A DNA stretch of 64,000 bases from Pseudomonas sp. RIT623 (GTDB taxonomy: Bacteria; Pseudomonadota; Gammaproteobacteria; Pseudomonadales; Pseudomonadaceae), in NCBI RefSeq assembly GCF_004519305.1, contig NZ_SOZA01000019.1:1-64000 (forward strand), read 5' to 3'. This document shows, in pieces, positions 46,060-56,100 of the stretch. Position numbers and translations under genes: made by a program. Position 1 is the stretch's first letter. The number at the start of each line of letters is the position of its first letter. Below the pieces are notes generated by a model, which made no database searches, had not been told where the DNA came from, and saw only the letters and a list, made by a program, of their open reading frames with translations.

Positions 46060-47274
46060 TCAGTCTGCCTGCTTGGGTGCGAAGCGCAGGATGCAGCAGG
46101 CGATCACCGCCGACAGCAACGAGCCTAGCAGGATGCCGATCTTGGCGGCGTCGACCTTGTCGGCCTGGCCGGGGAAGGCCAGCTCGCCAATGAACAGGCT
46201 CATGGTGAAGCCGATGCCGCACAGCATCGCCACGCCATAGATCTGCAGCCAGCTGGCGCCGCGTGGCTTGCTGGCCAGGCCGCTTTTCACCGCCAGCAGC
46301 ACGCCGGCGAACACGCCAAGCTGTTTGCCCAGCAGCAGGCCCAGGGCGATGGCCAGGGGCAGCGGGGCGAAGATGTCAACCCAGCCCAGGTCGCCGAACG
46401 AAACCCCGGCGTTGGCAAAGCCGAAGGCCGGTACGATCAGCAAGCCCACCCAGGGGGCCAGGCCGTGTTCCAGCTTGAGCAGCGGGCTGGCCTCGCGGGC
46501 CTTTTCAGTGCCGGTGCTGTAGGGAATCAGCAGCGCGCCGACCACGCCGGCGATGGTGGCGTGCACGCCCGACAGCAGGGTCACGTACCACAGCGCGGCG
46601 ATGCCCAGCAGGTAGGGCCACAGCGCGACCACGCGCAGGCGATTGAAGGCCAGCAGCACGGCGATGATAGCGGCGGCGCCAGCCAGCGCCAGCAGGTCGA
46701 TCGACGAGGTGTAGAACACCGCGATGATCGCCACCGCGCCCATGTCGTCGATGATCGCCACCGAGACCAGCATCACTTTCAGTGACAGTGGCGCATGGCG
46801 CCCGAGCAGCGCCAGGGCGCCGACGGCGAAGGCGATATCGGTGGCGGCGGGGATCGCCCAGCCGCCGGCCAGGCCGGGCTCGCCGCGGGACACGGCCAGG
46901 TAGATCAGCGCGGGAACCGCCATGCCCATCAGCGCCGGCAAGGCCGGCAGGCGGCGTTGCTCCCAGCTGGCCAGGCGGCCGTCGACCAGCTCGCGCTTGA
47001 TCTCCAGGCCCACCAGCAGGAAGAAGATCGCCATCAGGCCATCGTTGATCCACATGTGCACGGTCATCGGGCCGAGCTTGTCGGTCAGGGTCGGGCCCAC
47101 GGGCAGGTGCAGCAGATGCAGGTAGGCATCGGCCCAGGGGCTGTTGGCGATGACGATGGCCAGGGCGGCGGTGAACATCAGCAAGACGCCGCCGGCCGCT
47201 TCGGTGGCCAGCAACTCGCGCAGCATCGAGCGCTTGTGGGGAAGGGGGGCATGCATGGTGCGGTCCTCGTTCAT
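46060..47274 (-). CDS. nhaA: Na+/H+ antiporter NhaA
   Basis: A 404-residue inner-membrane antiporter exchanging two protons for one sodium ion. Family motifs include the start of the fold ELLATEAAGGVLLMFTAALAIVIANS, FLLVGLEIKREL, AIPAATDIAFAVGALALLG with the ion-binding acidic residues in the TD and VAIIDDMGAVAIIAVFY motifs, and the discontinuous helix regions. The start is ATG at 47274 or ATG at 47256 (MHAPLPHKRS), which has GAGG eight bases upstream; the frame further upstream to 47538 is not coding. Confidence 0.95.
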   Translation of the reverse strand: MNEDRTMHAPLPHKRSMLRELLATEAAGGVLLMFTAALAIVIANSPWADAYLHLLHLPVGPTLTDKLGPMTVHMWINDGLMAIFFLLVGLEIKRELVDGRLASWEQRRLPALPALMGMAVPALIYLAVSRGEPGLAGGWAIPAATDIAFAVGALALLGRHAPLSLKVMLVSVAIIDDMGAVAIIAVFYTSSIDLLALAGAAAIIAVLLAFNRLRVVALWPYLLGIAALWYVTLLSGVHATIAGVVGALLIPYSTGTEKAREASPLLKLEHGLAPWVGLLIVPAFGFANAGVSFGDLGWVDIFAPLPLAIALGLLLGKQLGVFAGVLLAVKSGLASKPRGASWLQIYGVAMLCGIGFTMSLFIGELAFPGQADKVDAAKIGILLGSLLSAVIACCILRFAPKQAD

Positions 47275-47637
47275 GACGTCGCCCTCGCGAAGGCAGCGGC
47301 GCGGCGGGCAACAGGCACGGCGAGACGATGGCGCCGATTGCGACGGGCCACTGCGGCGATGAGCGAGAAGAAGGATGGGTAAAGCGGCGCGGCAAGCCAT
47401 ACCGTGAACACACGGGACGGAAAGCGCCATGGGGATAGCAGGCATGCGTGCAACATGGTCGAATCTCACGGAAAACAAATGAATGTTCTCCGTATTCGGG
47501 AAGGGCTCCCGGGCGCACGCAGCACACGCCAGGCGCACATTCTAGCGATGCGGATGGGTGTTTGCCTCGGTTATTTGCGTCCAAATGTTGCCGGGTGCGC
47601 TTGTCAGCCTACCGGGGCTTGCGTAGCATCGACGGCC
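47275..47637. other. Intergenic stretch between nhaA and the crcB leader
   Basis: I see no gene in these 363 bases. They must hold the nhaA promoter on the minus strand and the promoter for the crcB leader on the plus strand, but neither has a clear consensus match. Frames that cross the region are alternative readings without a ribosome site or family features. Confidence 0.6.
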
Positions 47638-47758
47638 AGGAGATGGCATTCCTCCTTGAACCGCCTTCGGCTTTTCCTATAGAGCCTAGTGCTGATGATG
47701 CCTGCGCCAACCCCCAGTGGAGGGGTGCGCAGGCGCTTGCCTGCCTCTCCATGGGGGT
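47638..47758 (+). promoter_or_regulatory. Fluoride riboswitch (crcB motif) with terminator-like expression platform
   Basis: AGGAGATGGCATTCCTCCTT at 47638-47657, then GAACCGCC and the downstream CTGATGATGCCTGCG at 47692-47706 match the crcB fluoride-riboswitch consensus very closely. Immediately after, ACCCCCAGTGGAGG (47710 on) and CCTCTCCATGGGGGT (to 47758) form a long hairpin with an inner GCAGGC/GCCTGC stem, followed by CTTT, which fits a terminator that is disrupted when fluoride is bound. It lies 27 bases upstream of crcB, its expected target. Confidence 0.93.
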
Positions 47759-47785
47759 CTTTCCGACCTTTGATGGAGCTTGTCG

Positions 47786-48163
47786 ATGTACCTGTCCTTA
47801 TTTTCCGTTGTCGTCGGTGGTAGTGCCGGTTGCGTGCTGCGCTGGTGGTTGGGCCTGCGCCTGAATTCGCTGTTTGCCGGCATGCCCATGGGCACCTTGC
47901 TGGTCAACCTGGTTGGTGGCTTGATCATCGGTGCGGCGATGGCGTTGTTCCTGCGCTTTCCCAACCTCGACCCGGCCTGGCGCCTGCTGATCACCACCGG
48001 TTTCTGCGGCGGCCTGACCACGTTCTCGACCTTTTCCGCCGAGGTGCTATCGATGCTCATGCATGGCCGCGCCGGCTGGGCGATGGTCACGGTGCTGGCG
48101 CATGTGCTGGGTTCGCTGTTGATGACCTTCGCCGGGTTTGCCTTGGCGCGCTGGCTTGCTTGA
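47786..48163 (+). CDS. crcB: CrcB/Fluc fluoride channel
   Basis: A 125-residue four-helix membrane protein that lets fluoride leave the cell. Signature elements are GCVLRWWLG, NLVGGLIIGAAM, and TTGFCGGLTTFSTFSAEVL with the conserved phenylalanines and TFSTFS track. The ATG at 47786 has GGAG seven bases upstream; a TTG at 47780 is also in frame. Control by the upstream riboswitch is expected. Confidence 0.97.
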   Translation: MYLSLFSVVVGGSAGCVLRWWLGLRLNSLFAGMPMGTLLVNLVGGLIIGAAMALFLRFPNLDPAWRLLITTGFCGGLTTFSTFSAEVLSMLMHGRAGWAMVTVLAHVLGSLLMTFAGFALARWLA

Positions 48164-48202
48164 AGGTGGCGTTGCGCGCGTGCACAGCCGCACACCCGGT
48201 AA

Positions 48203-50764
48203 TCACGGCCGGCACATCAAGCGCTGGCGCTCGTAGTTCACCGCCTTGTCCCGCTCCGGCAACTGGTAAGGCGCCGTGCATTGCCGCTCGCCCCATTTCA
48301 GGCTCAGCTCGCCCTGGTCCTGCTCCAGCAGCACCAAGGCCTTGCCGCTTGGATCGGCAATCGCCAGTTGGCGGCCTTCGGCATCCTCCACCGAGGCGCC
48401 AAACGGCAGCGCTTGGCCATTGCCATCGAACAGCTCGAACTGCACGCGGCGCCCGCTCTTGCCGGTATAGCGGGCCAGCACCACGGCGCCGCGGCGCGGC
48501 ACCAGCTGCTGGGTGGCGTTGTCTATCTCGATGTCGCCGCCCAAGTCGCGAGTGTCCAGGCTGATCCAGTTGACCCGGTACGGCTGGGTGTTGGGGATCA
48601 CCGCATAGCCGTTGCGTCCGGTTTCCACACCGCTGTAGCTGCTGATCTTCGCGCCCTTCACCCCAGGCACCTGGGCCAGGGCGAAGGTCTCGCTGACGGT
48701 CTGGCCGAGGTTGATGCCGCCACGGTGGGCCACCACCGCGCCGGCCAGGTTGAGGTTTTGCGAGTCGTAGCCACGGCCCTGGCTGTAGCCCAGGCTGATG
48801 TCGGCCACCGAGGTGCGGGTGTTCAGGTTGGCCGAGGCCGAGTTGCCGCTGGTGCGGCTGTGGCCGCCCTGGATCGAATAGAAGGTGTCGCTGGTTTCCG
48901 ACAGGTAGCCGTTGACGCCCGCCTGGGTGGTGGCGTTGCCTTTCTGCGTGCTGGTGGTGACGAATGCGCGCGGCGCCCGCACGCGGCTGCCCAGCGGGAA
49001 CGACACCGAGAGGTTGAACTGGGTGTCGTCGCTGGTGGGGCCGGCGTTGTCCAGGTCCTTGGTGTGGCTGACATCGAGGTTGTAGGTGACCTCGCCCCAG
49101 TTGTTGCTGTAGCCGGCCGACAGGCTCTGCGAGCCGCCACGGTTCCAGTAGCGCTGGTCGATGGCGGTCAGGTACAGGCTGCCGAACTCGCGGTTGCGCC
49201 CCAGGCTCTGGCTGATGGTCAGGTCGGTGCGGGTCTTGGAGTTGCCACTGCGCCTGCGTACGTCGCTGCTGAGGTCCTCGATGTGGTTGGTGAGGCTGCG
49301 AAAGCCCTCGGTGGAGTAGCGGTAGGCTGCCAGGGTGAAGTTGGTGTCGGTACCGGTGAAGGTCTTCGCGTACAGCGCCCGCAGGCTATTGCCCTGGGTG
49401 GTCTGGCCCTGGGCCTTGCTCGAGGAATGGGTGACGTCGAGGGAAAACGCGCCCAACAGAGTGTTCAGCCCGCTGCCCACGGCCAACGCCTTGTAGTCGT
49501 CGGTGGCTTGCAGGCCGAGCACGCCGGTCAGGGTGTTGGACAGGCCGTAGGCCAGCGTGCCGCTGAGCATCTGCGGCGTGGCCAGGCCCTCGCTGTTGCT
49601 GTTGTAGCGCCCGGCGGACAGGCTGTACTTGACCTGGCCGTCGCGCACCATCAGCGGCAGGCTGGAGAACGCCTGCACGCTGACCCGGCGGCGGCCATCG
49701 GCCTCGATGATGGTGATCTCGAGGTCGCCGTTGGAGCCGCTGGGGTAGATGTCGCTGATCTCGAACGGTCCGGGCGGTACGCTGGTGGTGTACAGCACGT
49801 AGTTGTTCTGGCGGATTTCCACGGTCGCGCTGGTCTGGGCCACGCCACGCACCACGGGGGCATAGCCGCGTTCGCTGTCGGCGCGCATACCTTCGTCCGA
49901 AGCCAGTTTCAGGCCACGGTAGCGCACGCTGTCGAACAGGTCGGCGTCGCTGAAGATCTCGCCGGCGCTGAACTGGCCCTTGAGCGCGGTAACGTCGTGT
50001 TGCAGGTAGCTGCGGTTGCTCTTGAAGGTATCCGGCCGGCCGGTGCCGCTGCTGAAGTTGGACTCGTTGCGCAGCCGCCAGCCGCCCAGGTTTAGGCCAT
50101 TGCGCAGGCTCAGGTTGTTGGCGGTGCGGGTCTGGTCGTCGCTGGTGCTGCGGCTGGTGTTGAACTGATAGTTGACGAACGCTGCGGATACACCCTCATC
50201 CCACAGTTGTGGGTCGACGTAGCCGCGCAGTCCGCGCTTCATGGCCAACTGCGGAATGCTCGCGGCCAGGCGCAGGCGGTTCGAATCGTAGCTCAGGCTG
50301 GCCTGGGCGATCAGCGTGGGCAGGTCGTGGCAGGCCTGCGCTGTGTCCAGGCGTTCCTGGGCCCTGAGCTTGTCCATGTCGATGCCCAACTGCTCGAGCA
50401 GCTCCAGGGTCAGGCAGGGCTCCACCCGCCCGGTCTGGTCGTTGCGCTTGAAGTCGATGTCACGTCGGCCCACCAGCACCTCGTTGCTGTACAGGTCGAC
50501 CCGGTAGTTGCCCGGCAGCACACTGTTGGCCGACAGCAGCAACTGCAGGTCGACCGTCGATTGCGCGCCCTGCAGGAAGGTGGTGTTGAAACCCAGCAGT
50601 TGCGTGTCGGGGGCGGGGTCGGCGGCGGCCAGGCCGGGCAGGGCGGCGCCGATCACCAGCGACAGGGCGTTGCGTTGCCAGGTCGGGCGGGGCGTGCCGC
50701 GCTTGGACGCGCGCGCGCCTGCATCGGCCCCGCGGACGGGGCGGGCTGCGATGGACAGAGACAT
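48203..50764 (-). CDS. Fimbrial outer-membrane usher
   Basis: An 853-residue chaperone-usher secretion pore. After a long leader come the usher N-terminal domain (FNTTFLQGAQSTVDLQLLLSANSVLPGNYRVDLYSN), the 24-stranded barrel with plug (SVPPGPFEISDIYPSGSNGDLEITIIEADG, the usher signature around residue 325) and the C-terminal domains ending in CTAPYQLPERD. It assembles the fimbrial subunits on the cell surface. It is the last gene of the fimbrial operon; no adhesin gene follows, since the next gene, crcB, is convergent. The start MSLSIAARPVRG gives an unusually long, Arg-rich leader before the hydrophobic stretch ALSLVIGAALPGLAAA. Confidence 0.94.
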   Translation of the reverse strand: MSLSIAARPVRGADAGARASKRGTPRPTWQRNALSLVIGAALPGLAAADPAPDTQLLGFNTTFLQGAQSTVDLQLLLSANSVLPGNYRVDLYSNEVLVGRRDIDFKRNDQTGRVEPCLTLELLEQLGIDMDKLRAQERLDTAQACHDLPTLIAQASLSYDSNRLRLAASIPQLAMKRGLRGYVDPQLWDEGVSAAFVNYQFNTSRSTSDDQTRTANNLSLRNGLNLGGWRLRNESNFSSGTGRPDTFKSNRSYLQHDVTALKGQFSAGEIFSDADLFDSVRYRGLKLASDEGMRADSERGYAPVVRGVAQTSATVEIRQNNYVLYTTSVPPGPFEISDIYPSGSNGDLEITIIEADGRRRVSVQAFSSLPLMVRDGQVKYSLSAGRYNSNSEGLATPQMLSGTLAYGLSNTLTGVLGLQATDDYKALAVGSGLNTLLGAFSLDVTHSSSKAQGQTTQGNSLRALYAKTFTGTDTNFTLAAYRYSTEGFRSLTNHIEDLSSDVRRRSGNSKTRTDLTISQSLGRNREFGSLYLTAIDQRYWNRGGSQSLSAGYSNNWGEVTYNLDVSHTKDLDNAGPTSDDTQFNLSVSFPLGSRVRAPRAFVTTSTQKGNATTQAGVNGYLSETSDTFYSIQGGHSRTSGNSASANLNTRTSVADISLGYSQGRGYDSQNLNLAGAVVAHRGGINLGQTVSETFALAQVPGVKGAKISSYSGVETGRNGYAVIPNTQPYRVNWISLDTRDLGGDIEIDNATQQLVPRRGAVVLARYTGKSGRRVQFELFDGNGQALPFGASVEDAEGRQLAIADPSGKALVLLEQDQGELSLKWGERQCTAPYQLPERDKAVNYERQRLMCRP

Positions 50765-50850
50765 ACGAGGAACCTATTTCATGTCCCGGCACGGGCTAGG
50801 CACGGCAAGGCCGCACGCAAACCGGCGCGCGAGGTAGGGCGCGACGGTTT

Positions 50851-51603
50851 TCAGAAGGCGATGGTGGGTTCTGCGGGCTTGGCGTTGGCCGGTTGGGCGT
50901 TGTCCAGACGCGCCGAATATTTATGTTGGGCGCCATAGTCGTTGATGTTCTTGAAGGTCAGGGTCAGCGAACTTTGGGTCGGTGAAAGCACGCTGCCCAG
51001 GGTTTTTTGAGCACCGGGCGCAATCATGGTCGAGTCGGCGGTGAAGACGGTTTGTTTACCCAGCTTCAGTTCGATATCGGCCATGGACACGTGATACAAA
51101 CTAGGGTTTTTCACGGTCAATTGCGCTTTACCCGCGTGCGCGGTTAGTTGCCAGACCAGTTGTTCCGGTGCCAACAAGGCATTACCGGGCAAGTTGGCCG
51201 GGCGGAAGAAAATCTTGATGCGTTGGCGCACCGCCAACTGCAAGGTATTGGCTTGGCCACTGGCTTGTGGAATTTCCTGGACATTCAGCCAGACCACCGA
51301 TTCGCGATCGCTCGGCAGGCCTTGGCCTTCATACAGAATGCGCAGCAGTTGCTCTTGCTTGGGCAATACCCTGGCCAGCGGCGGGGTAATGGCGAACGGC
51401 ACTTGCGCCAGTTCGCTGTCGCCACCATCCACCCAGGATTGCACCAGGACTTCCTGGTTGCCATTGCGCACGGTGACGTTGGCTTCCTTGTGCGCGCCGT
51501 CGAACACGACGCGGGTGGCGCTGAGGGAAATACTGGCGGTTGCCTGGGCGGCGGCGAGCATGCCCAGCAAGCCGAGCACGGGATACACGGAACGACGCAA
51601 CAT
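50851..51603 (-). CDS. Periplasmic fimbrial chaperone
   Basis: A 250-residue PapD-like chaperone with signal peptide (YPVLGLLGMLAAAQATA). The N-terminal domain reads SISLSATRVVFDGAHKEANVTVRN, and the F1-G1 region PLARVLPKQEQLLRILYEG and conserved PPLARV/LRIL motif are present; QLAVRQRIKIFFRP is the domain junction. It holds pilins in the periplasm and delivers them to the usher. The ATG at 51603 is preferred over the frame from 51663. Confidence 0.93.
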   Translation of the reverse strand: MLRRSVYPVLGLLGMLAAAQATASISLSATRVVFDGAHKEANVTVRNGNQEVLVQSWVDGGDSELAQVPFAITPPLARVLPKQEQLLRILYEGQGLPSDRESVVWLNVQEIPQASGQANTLQLAVRQRIKIFFRPANLPGNALLAPEQLVWQLTAHAGKAQLTVKNPSLYHVSMADIELKLGKQTVFTADSTMIAPGAQKTLGSVLSPTQSSLTLTFKNINDYGAQHKYSARLDNAQPANAKPAEPTIAF

Positions 51604-51674
51604 GGTCGGGCACCTTGCGGGATGAACAAGTGGCGAGGCTTTGCAGCCTCGCGCATGGGGCACCTGCGGGGCGA

Positions 51675-52274
51675 TTACTCGTACTGCAGGATGAACGGCA
51701 GGGTGGCGTCACCACGACCGGCGGTGGCGGTGCCGGCAGCGCCGGTGGTCACGTAGGCGGCGGAGAAGCTCAGGGTGGCGTCGCCGCCCTCGGCACCGGT
51801 GCCGTGCACGTCGCTCTGGATCTTGGCGGTGGCCGCCGAGCTCAGGTCGATCAGGTTGCCGGCAGGGTCGAGCAGGGCGATACCGACGTTGGCGGCGGTG
51901 CCGGTGCCTTTGGTCAGGGCCAGGACTTTCTTGCCGGTTACCAGGCCCGAGCCGCCGCTGTTGGCGTCGAAGACCATGGATACCTTGGTGCCCACGTTGC
52001 AGTTGACGTTGAGGTTGAAGTCCTTGCCGGTGACGCGGCCCGATGCCGGGTTCTCGGCGGTGCCCATGTCCTTGATCGAGACAGTGCCCATGTCCACGGC
52101 GATGACGCGGTCGGCATTGGCGCCGTCGACCGAGCAGGCGTCATTGTTGATCACGCCGGTGAAGGCGATCTTGCCGCTGCCGCCTTTGATCGGGCCGCTA
52201 GGTTCGGCGGCGAAGGCGCCGGCGGAAGCGGCGATCAGCGACAGGGTCAATGCGGCCAGGGAGAACTTTTTCAT
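51675..52274 (-). CDS. Type 1-like major fimbrial subunit
   Basis: A 199-residue pilin. A signal peptide (MKKFSLAALTLSLIAASAGA) is followed by a glycine-rich donor-strand region and GKIAFTGVINNDACSVDG with the first cysteine of the disulphide; the second lies in NLNVNCNVG. The C-terminus ends in ATLPFILQYE with the penultimate tyrosine expected for chaperone recognition. It is the first gene of the fimbrial operon and lies 114 bases after the RcsB-like regulator gene. Confidence 0.92.
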   Translation of the reverse strand: MKKFSLAALTLSLIAASAGAFAAEPSGPIKGGSGKIAFTGVINNDACSVDGANADRVIAVDMGTVSIKDMGTAENPASGRVTGKDFNLNVNCNVGTKVSMVFDANSGGSGLVTGKKVLALTKGTGTAANVGIALLDPAGNLIDLSSAATAKIQSDVHGTGAEGGDATLSFSAAYVTTGAAGTATAGRGDATLPFILQYE

Positions 52275-52352
52275 TTTGATGTCCACGCGATTATTGGTAA
52301 GTGCTGCATGTGAATGCACGCTTACGATAAGTCGCGTGGAGGGAGTGGCACA

Positions 52353-52366
52353 TCAGACGAATCTGA
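52353..52366. promoter_or_regulatory. Inverted repeat upstream of the pilin gene (candidate RcsB-type site)
   Basis: TCAGA, CGAA and TCTGA form a 14-base palindrome about 80 bases upstream of the pilin ATG and immediately downstream of the regulator gene. Read towards the pilin it is TCAGATTCGTCTGA, similar in form to enterobacterial RcsB sites (an AGA..TCT core). The RcsB-like protein encoded next door is the natural candidate to bind it; this is inference. Confidence 0.4.
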
Positions 52367-52388
52367 ATGGTAGCTTGGTGCCATTATT

Positions 52389-53036
52389 TCAATTAAAAAT
52401 ATGGCCGGCCAGGCAGTAGGCCAAGAGTTCCTGATCACTGTTTACATCAAGTTTGCGCATGGCCGAAACTTTCTGCGCGCTGATGGTCTTGGTACTGCGG
52501 TTTTGGCTGCGGGCAATTTCACTGACACTTTGTCCGGAAACGAACAGGCGCAATATTTCAAACTCCTTGGGCGACAGGCTCTCTACCCGTTGATCGAGCG
52601 CGGTGGTGCAGGCGACGACCGAGTTGCGCGCCGGGGCTTGCGAGCGGTAGGGATTGTTGCGGGCGACGGCATTGAGGGCTTTTTCGATTTCGCCGTGCAA
52701 CTGGCTCTTCTGGATGACGCCGTCCACCCCCAGTTCATGCAGCCGCGTGAGGATCAGCGGGTTGGAAATCATGGTCAGGACCAGGATACGTACCGTCGGG
52801 TAGTTGCGCTTGAGGTAGTCGATCAGTTTCAGGCCGTCGCCATAGGGCGAGTCGGCCGGCATGTTGTAGTCGGAGATGACCACGTCTACCGGTTGCGCTT
52901 CGAGCAGATCGATCAGCCCTTGCGAGCAGACCGCTTCGCCGACCACGCCAAAGCGCGCGTCACGCTCGACCAGTTCGCGCACGCCGAGCAGCACGATCGG
53001 ATGATCGTCGGCGATGATGACCTTGAGTTTTTCCAT
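52389..53036 (-). CDS. RcsB-like response regulator
   Basis: A 215-residue response regulator with receiver domain (IIADDHPIVLLGVRELV, phosphorylation Asp in VDVVISDYNMPADSPYGDG) and a LuxR-type HTH. The NMPADSPYGDGLKLIDYL stretch and STKTISAQKVSAMRKLDVNSDQELL are characteristic of RcsB and the related RocA1/BvgA-type regulators, unlike GacA. In P. aeruginosa such regulators, phosphorylated by neighbouring hybrid kinases, turn on cup fimbriae. It lies between the hybrid kinase gene and the fimbrial operon. I use the ATG at 53036. Confidence 0.9.
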   Translation of the reverse strand: MEKLKVIIADDHPIVLLGVRELVERDARFGVVGEAVCSQGLIDLLEAQPVDVVISDYNMPADSPYGDGLKLIDYLKRNYPTVRILVLTMISNPLILTRLHELGVDGVIQKSQLHGEIEKALNAVARNNPYRSQAPARNSVVACTTALDQRVESLSPKEFEILRLFVSGQSVSEIARSQNRSTKTISAQKVSAMRKLDVNSDQELLAYCLAGHIFN

Positions 53037-53105
53037 AAAAGACGACCCGTTAGCCGGTGCGGATGGGAGGGGGAATTCCATTGGGGTTCAGCGTATGGGG
53101 AGATT

Positions 53106-56100
53106 CTATTGGAGTGTGGCCAGGGTTGCCGCCAGCCTGGCCAACACCTCTTCCACGCGCCCGGCCAGGGACGCATCGAGCGGTGCGCCGAGCAGGGCAT
53201 TTTCCAATGCGCAGCATTGCTCGGCCAGGGCCCGGGCCTGCACGGCGCCCAGGGCGCCGGCGATGCTGTGCAGGCGCTGGCCCAGGCGCTGGTTATCGCG
53301 TTGCGCCAGGGCCTGGCGCAGGTGATCCATGTCCTCCTGCAGGGTGCTGACGAACAGCGCGCGCATGGCCGGCGACAGTTGCACGGTGTCGGCTGGCACC
53401 GCGACCAGGGTGTCAGGTGCATCGCGGCTGGGGCCTTCGACCAGGCTTGGTCGGCACAAGCGCACCAGGTGGCTGCGCAAGGTTTGCAGGCTCAAGGGCT
53501 TGACCATCCAGGCATTCATGCCCACTTCGAGGCAGCGTTGGCCCTCCTCGCGCAGTGCGTTGGCGGTGACGCCGATGATCGGCAACTGGGCATCGTGCTG
53601 GCGTAGCGTCCTGGCCAGTTCATAGCCGTTCAGCAGCGGCATGTTCACATCGGTCAGCACCGCGTCGAACAGGCCGGGCTGCCAGCGCTGCAGGGCTTGC
53701 TCGCCATTGGCCGCGAGCACCGTGGTGCAGCCCAGCGCTTCGAGCTGCTCTTGGAGGATCGCCTGGTTGATCGGGTTGTCCTCGGCCACGAGGATATGCA
53801 AACGCAGGGCGGCACGCTGTTGTCGTACCGCCTGCTGGTCATCTGCCACGCCGCCCTGGCGGACCCGGGCAATGGCCCGGGCGATGGCGCGTACATCGTG
53901 CATGTCCACTCGCCAGCGCCCCTCGACCCAGGCTGCGGGCACGGGGCCGTCGCTGCTGGCGCAGATGCGCGTGCCTTGCCAGGGTTCGGCGTCCGGGCAA
54001 TCGAGCAGGTCCACCCGCAGGGCCTGGGCATTGTCTTGCTCCTGCGCCGGGATCGTCAGGGTCGCGGCGATGCCCAGGCGCTGCAGCCAGTCGACGCAAT
54101 GCTGGGCCAGCTCCGGTATCGGTGCGCGGACATACACCGGGCTCGGCTCGGGCGCCAGTTGCGGACAGTCGCCCAGTGCGCCTTCAGCCAGCGGCAAGCT
54201 GACCTTGAGTGAAAAGCTGCTGCCCAACCCTGGCTCGCTGACCACCTTGATCTGCCCGCCCATCATCTGCGCCAGCCAGTTGCAAATCGGCAGGCCCAGG
54301 CCCGCGCCGCCCTCGCTGGTGGCATCCATGACCTGGTAGAACAGCTCGAAGAGCCGAGCTTGTTGCAGCTCGGAGATCCCGATGCCGCTGTCGGTCACCT
54401 GCCATTCCAGGCTGACCTGGGTGGCGTCGATCGTCAGCACGCGGGTGCGCAGCACCACCCGGCCAGTGTCGGTGAACTTGATGGCGTTGCTCAGCAGGTT
54501 GTTGAGGATCTGCCGGATGCGTATCGGGTCGCCGACCACATGCGCCGGCAGCTGTGCATCGGTGCAGGCATACAGCAGCAAGCCCTTGCGCTCGGCAAAG
54601 GCGCGATAGGTGCGCAGGGTGTCCTCTAGCATGTCCAGCGGGCAGAATGCCACGGGCTCCAGGGCCATTTGCCCGGACTCGATCTTGGACACGTCGAGCA
54701 CATCGCTGATCAGCTGGAACAGGGTCGCCGAGGAACGCTGGATGGTGTGCAGGTAGCCCTGCTGGCGACTATCCAGCGGGGTCAGGCCGAGCAGTTCGAG
54801 GGTACCCAGCACGCCGTACAGCGGGGTACGGATTTCATGGCTCATGGTCGCCAGGAACAGGGTCTTGGCCTGGTTGGCGGCGTCGGCGGCGCGGCGTGCG
54901 TCTTCCAGTGCCTGGGCGTCCTCGACATGGCGGGTGACATCGCTCAAGGCGAGCAGCTTGACATCCTCGCCGTGATAACGGGTCGAGACGAAACCGACCT
55001 TGAGGTGGCGCCCGTCGATCTGCACGTGATGCTCGCCGCTGCGGCTGTTGTTCAACTGCGGCGCAAGCGTCTTGATCAGCTCGCCGCTCCCGTGCCACTG
55101 CTGGGCACATTGGTTCTCCAGGAGCACGGCATGGTCGGCGTCACGTACCACGCACAGCCCGGTTGGGGCGGTATCGATGACCACCCGGCTGAAGGCCTCG
55201 CTCTCGGCGATGGTTTCGTGGGCCGCGCGGGCCGGCAAGATGACCCGCTGCTGGTACCAGCGGATGGCCACCCGGCCCAGGCCGAAGATCACCAGGAAGG
55301 TGACGGCGAGGCTGGCCAGCGACCAGAACGCATAGCGGAAGAAGTGCTGGTAGGTCACGGTGTAGACCGCGCTCCAACCGCCGTTGGCCTGTTCGTGCAG
55401 ACGGAACACCAGGCCGTTGGCCTTGAAGTTCAGGCCCTCTTGCAAGTCGGCCAGCGGCACGGGGTCGCCGATCAGGACGCTGCCGGAGGGGGCGACCAGG
55501 GTGAAACGGTCATACACGGTCCAGGCCATGATGCGTTCGAAATCGTTGATCTGAGCCAGATCGACCAACGACGCCACCTGGAATCGTCCAGCGCTGGCCC
55601 GCGCCGGGTCCTGGATAATACTGGCGAACGCCAGTACCCGTGCCGGTGAGGCCTGATCGGGATGGGCGACGTAGCTGCGCCAAAGGACCGCGTCCTCCTG
55701 CGCCCAGGCGGCTTCTGTAGGCAGGCGCGCGGCCACCTGGCCGATTACTGTCATGAAGGGTTCGTTGCCACTGACCGTCTGGCCACGACCACGGCCGGCG
55801 GCGGGCACGGCGATATCGTAGTGCATCCCTGGCGAGAACAGGATCACCTGGGGCGAGCGGTAGTGGGCGGCCGACCAGAAGCTGCTGTAGAAGGCGGCGA
55901 GGTTCGCGCCCTGGCTGAAGATGCGCGGCATTTGGCTGCTCTCGACGCGCTCGCGGTCGAGTTTGACGCTGAATGGCAGGGTGAACGAGAACGCCTGGCC
56001 TTCGAAGATTTCCGGGCCTTCCGCGACCATGGGTGTCAGTGATGCATCCAGGGGGCGGTGCCGCTCAAGCAGTTCGCCTTCGACGCTTTGCCGCACCAAT

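Noticed and set aside
48281..50095. Plus-strand frame of 604 codons opposite the usher gene
   Set aside because: Antisense shadow with Ala/Val/Gly-rich low-complexity content.
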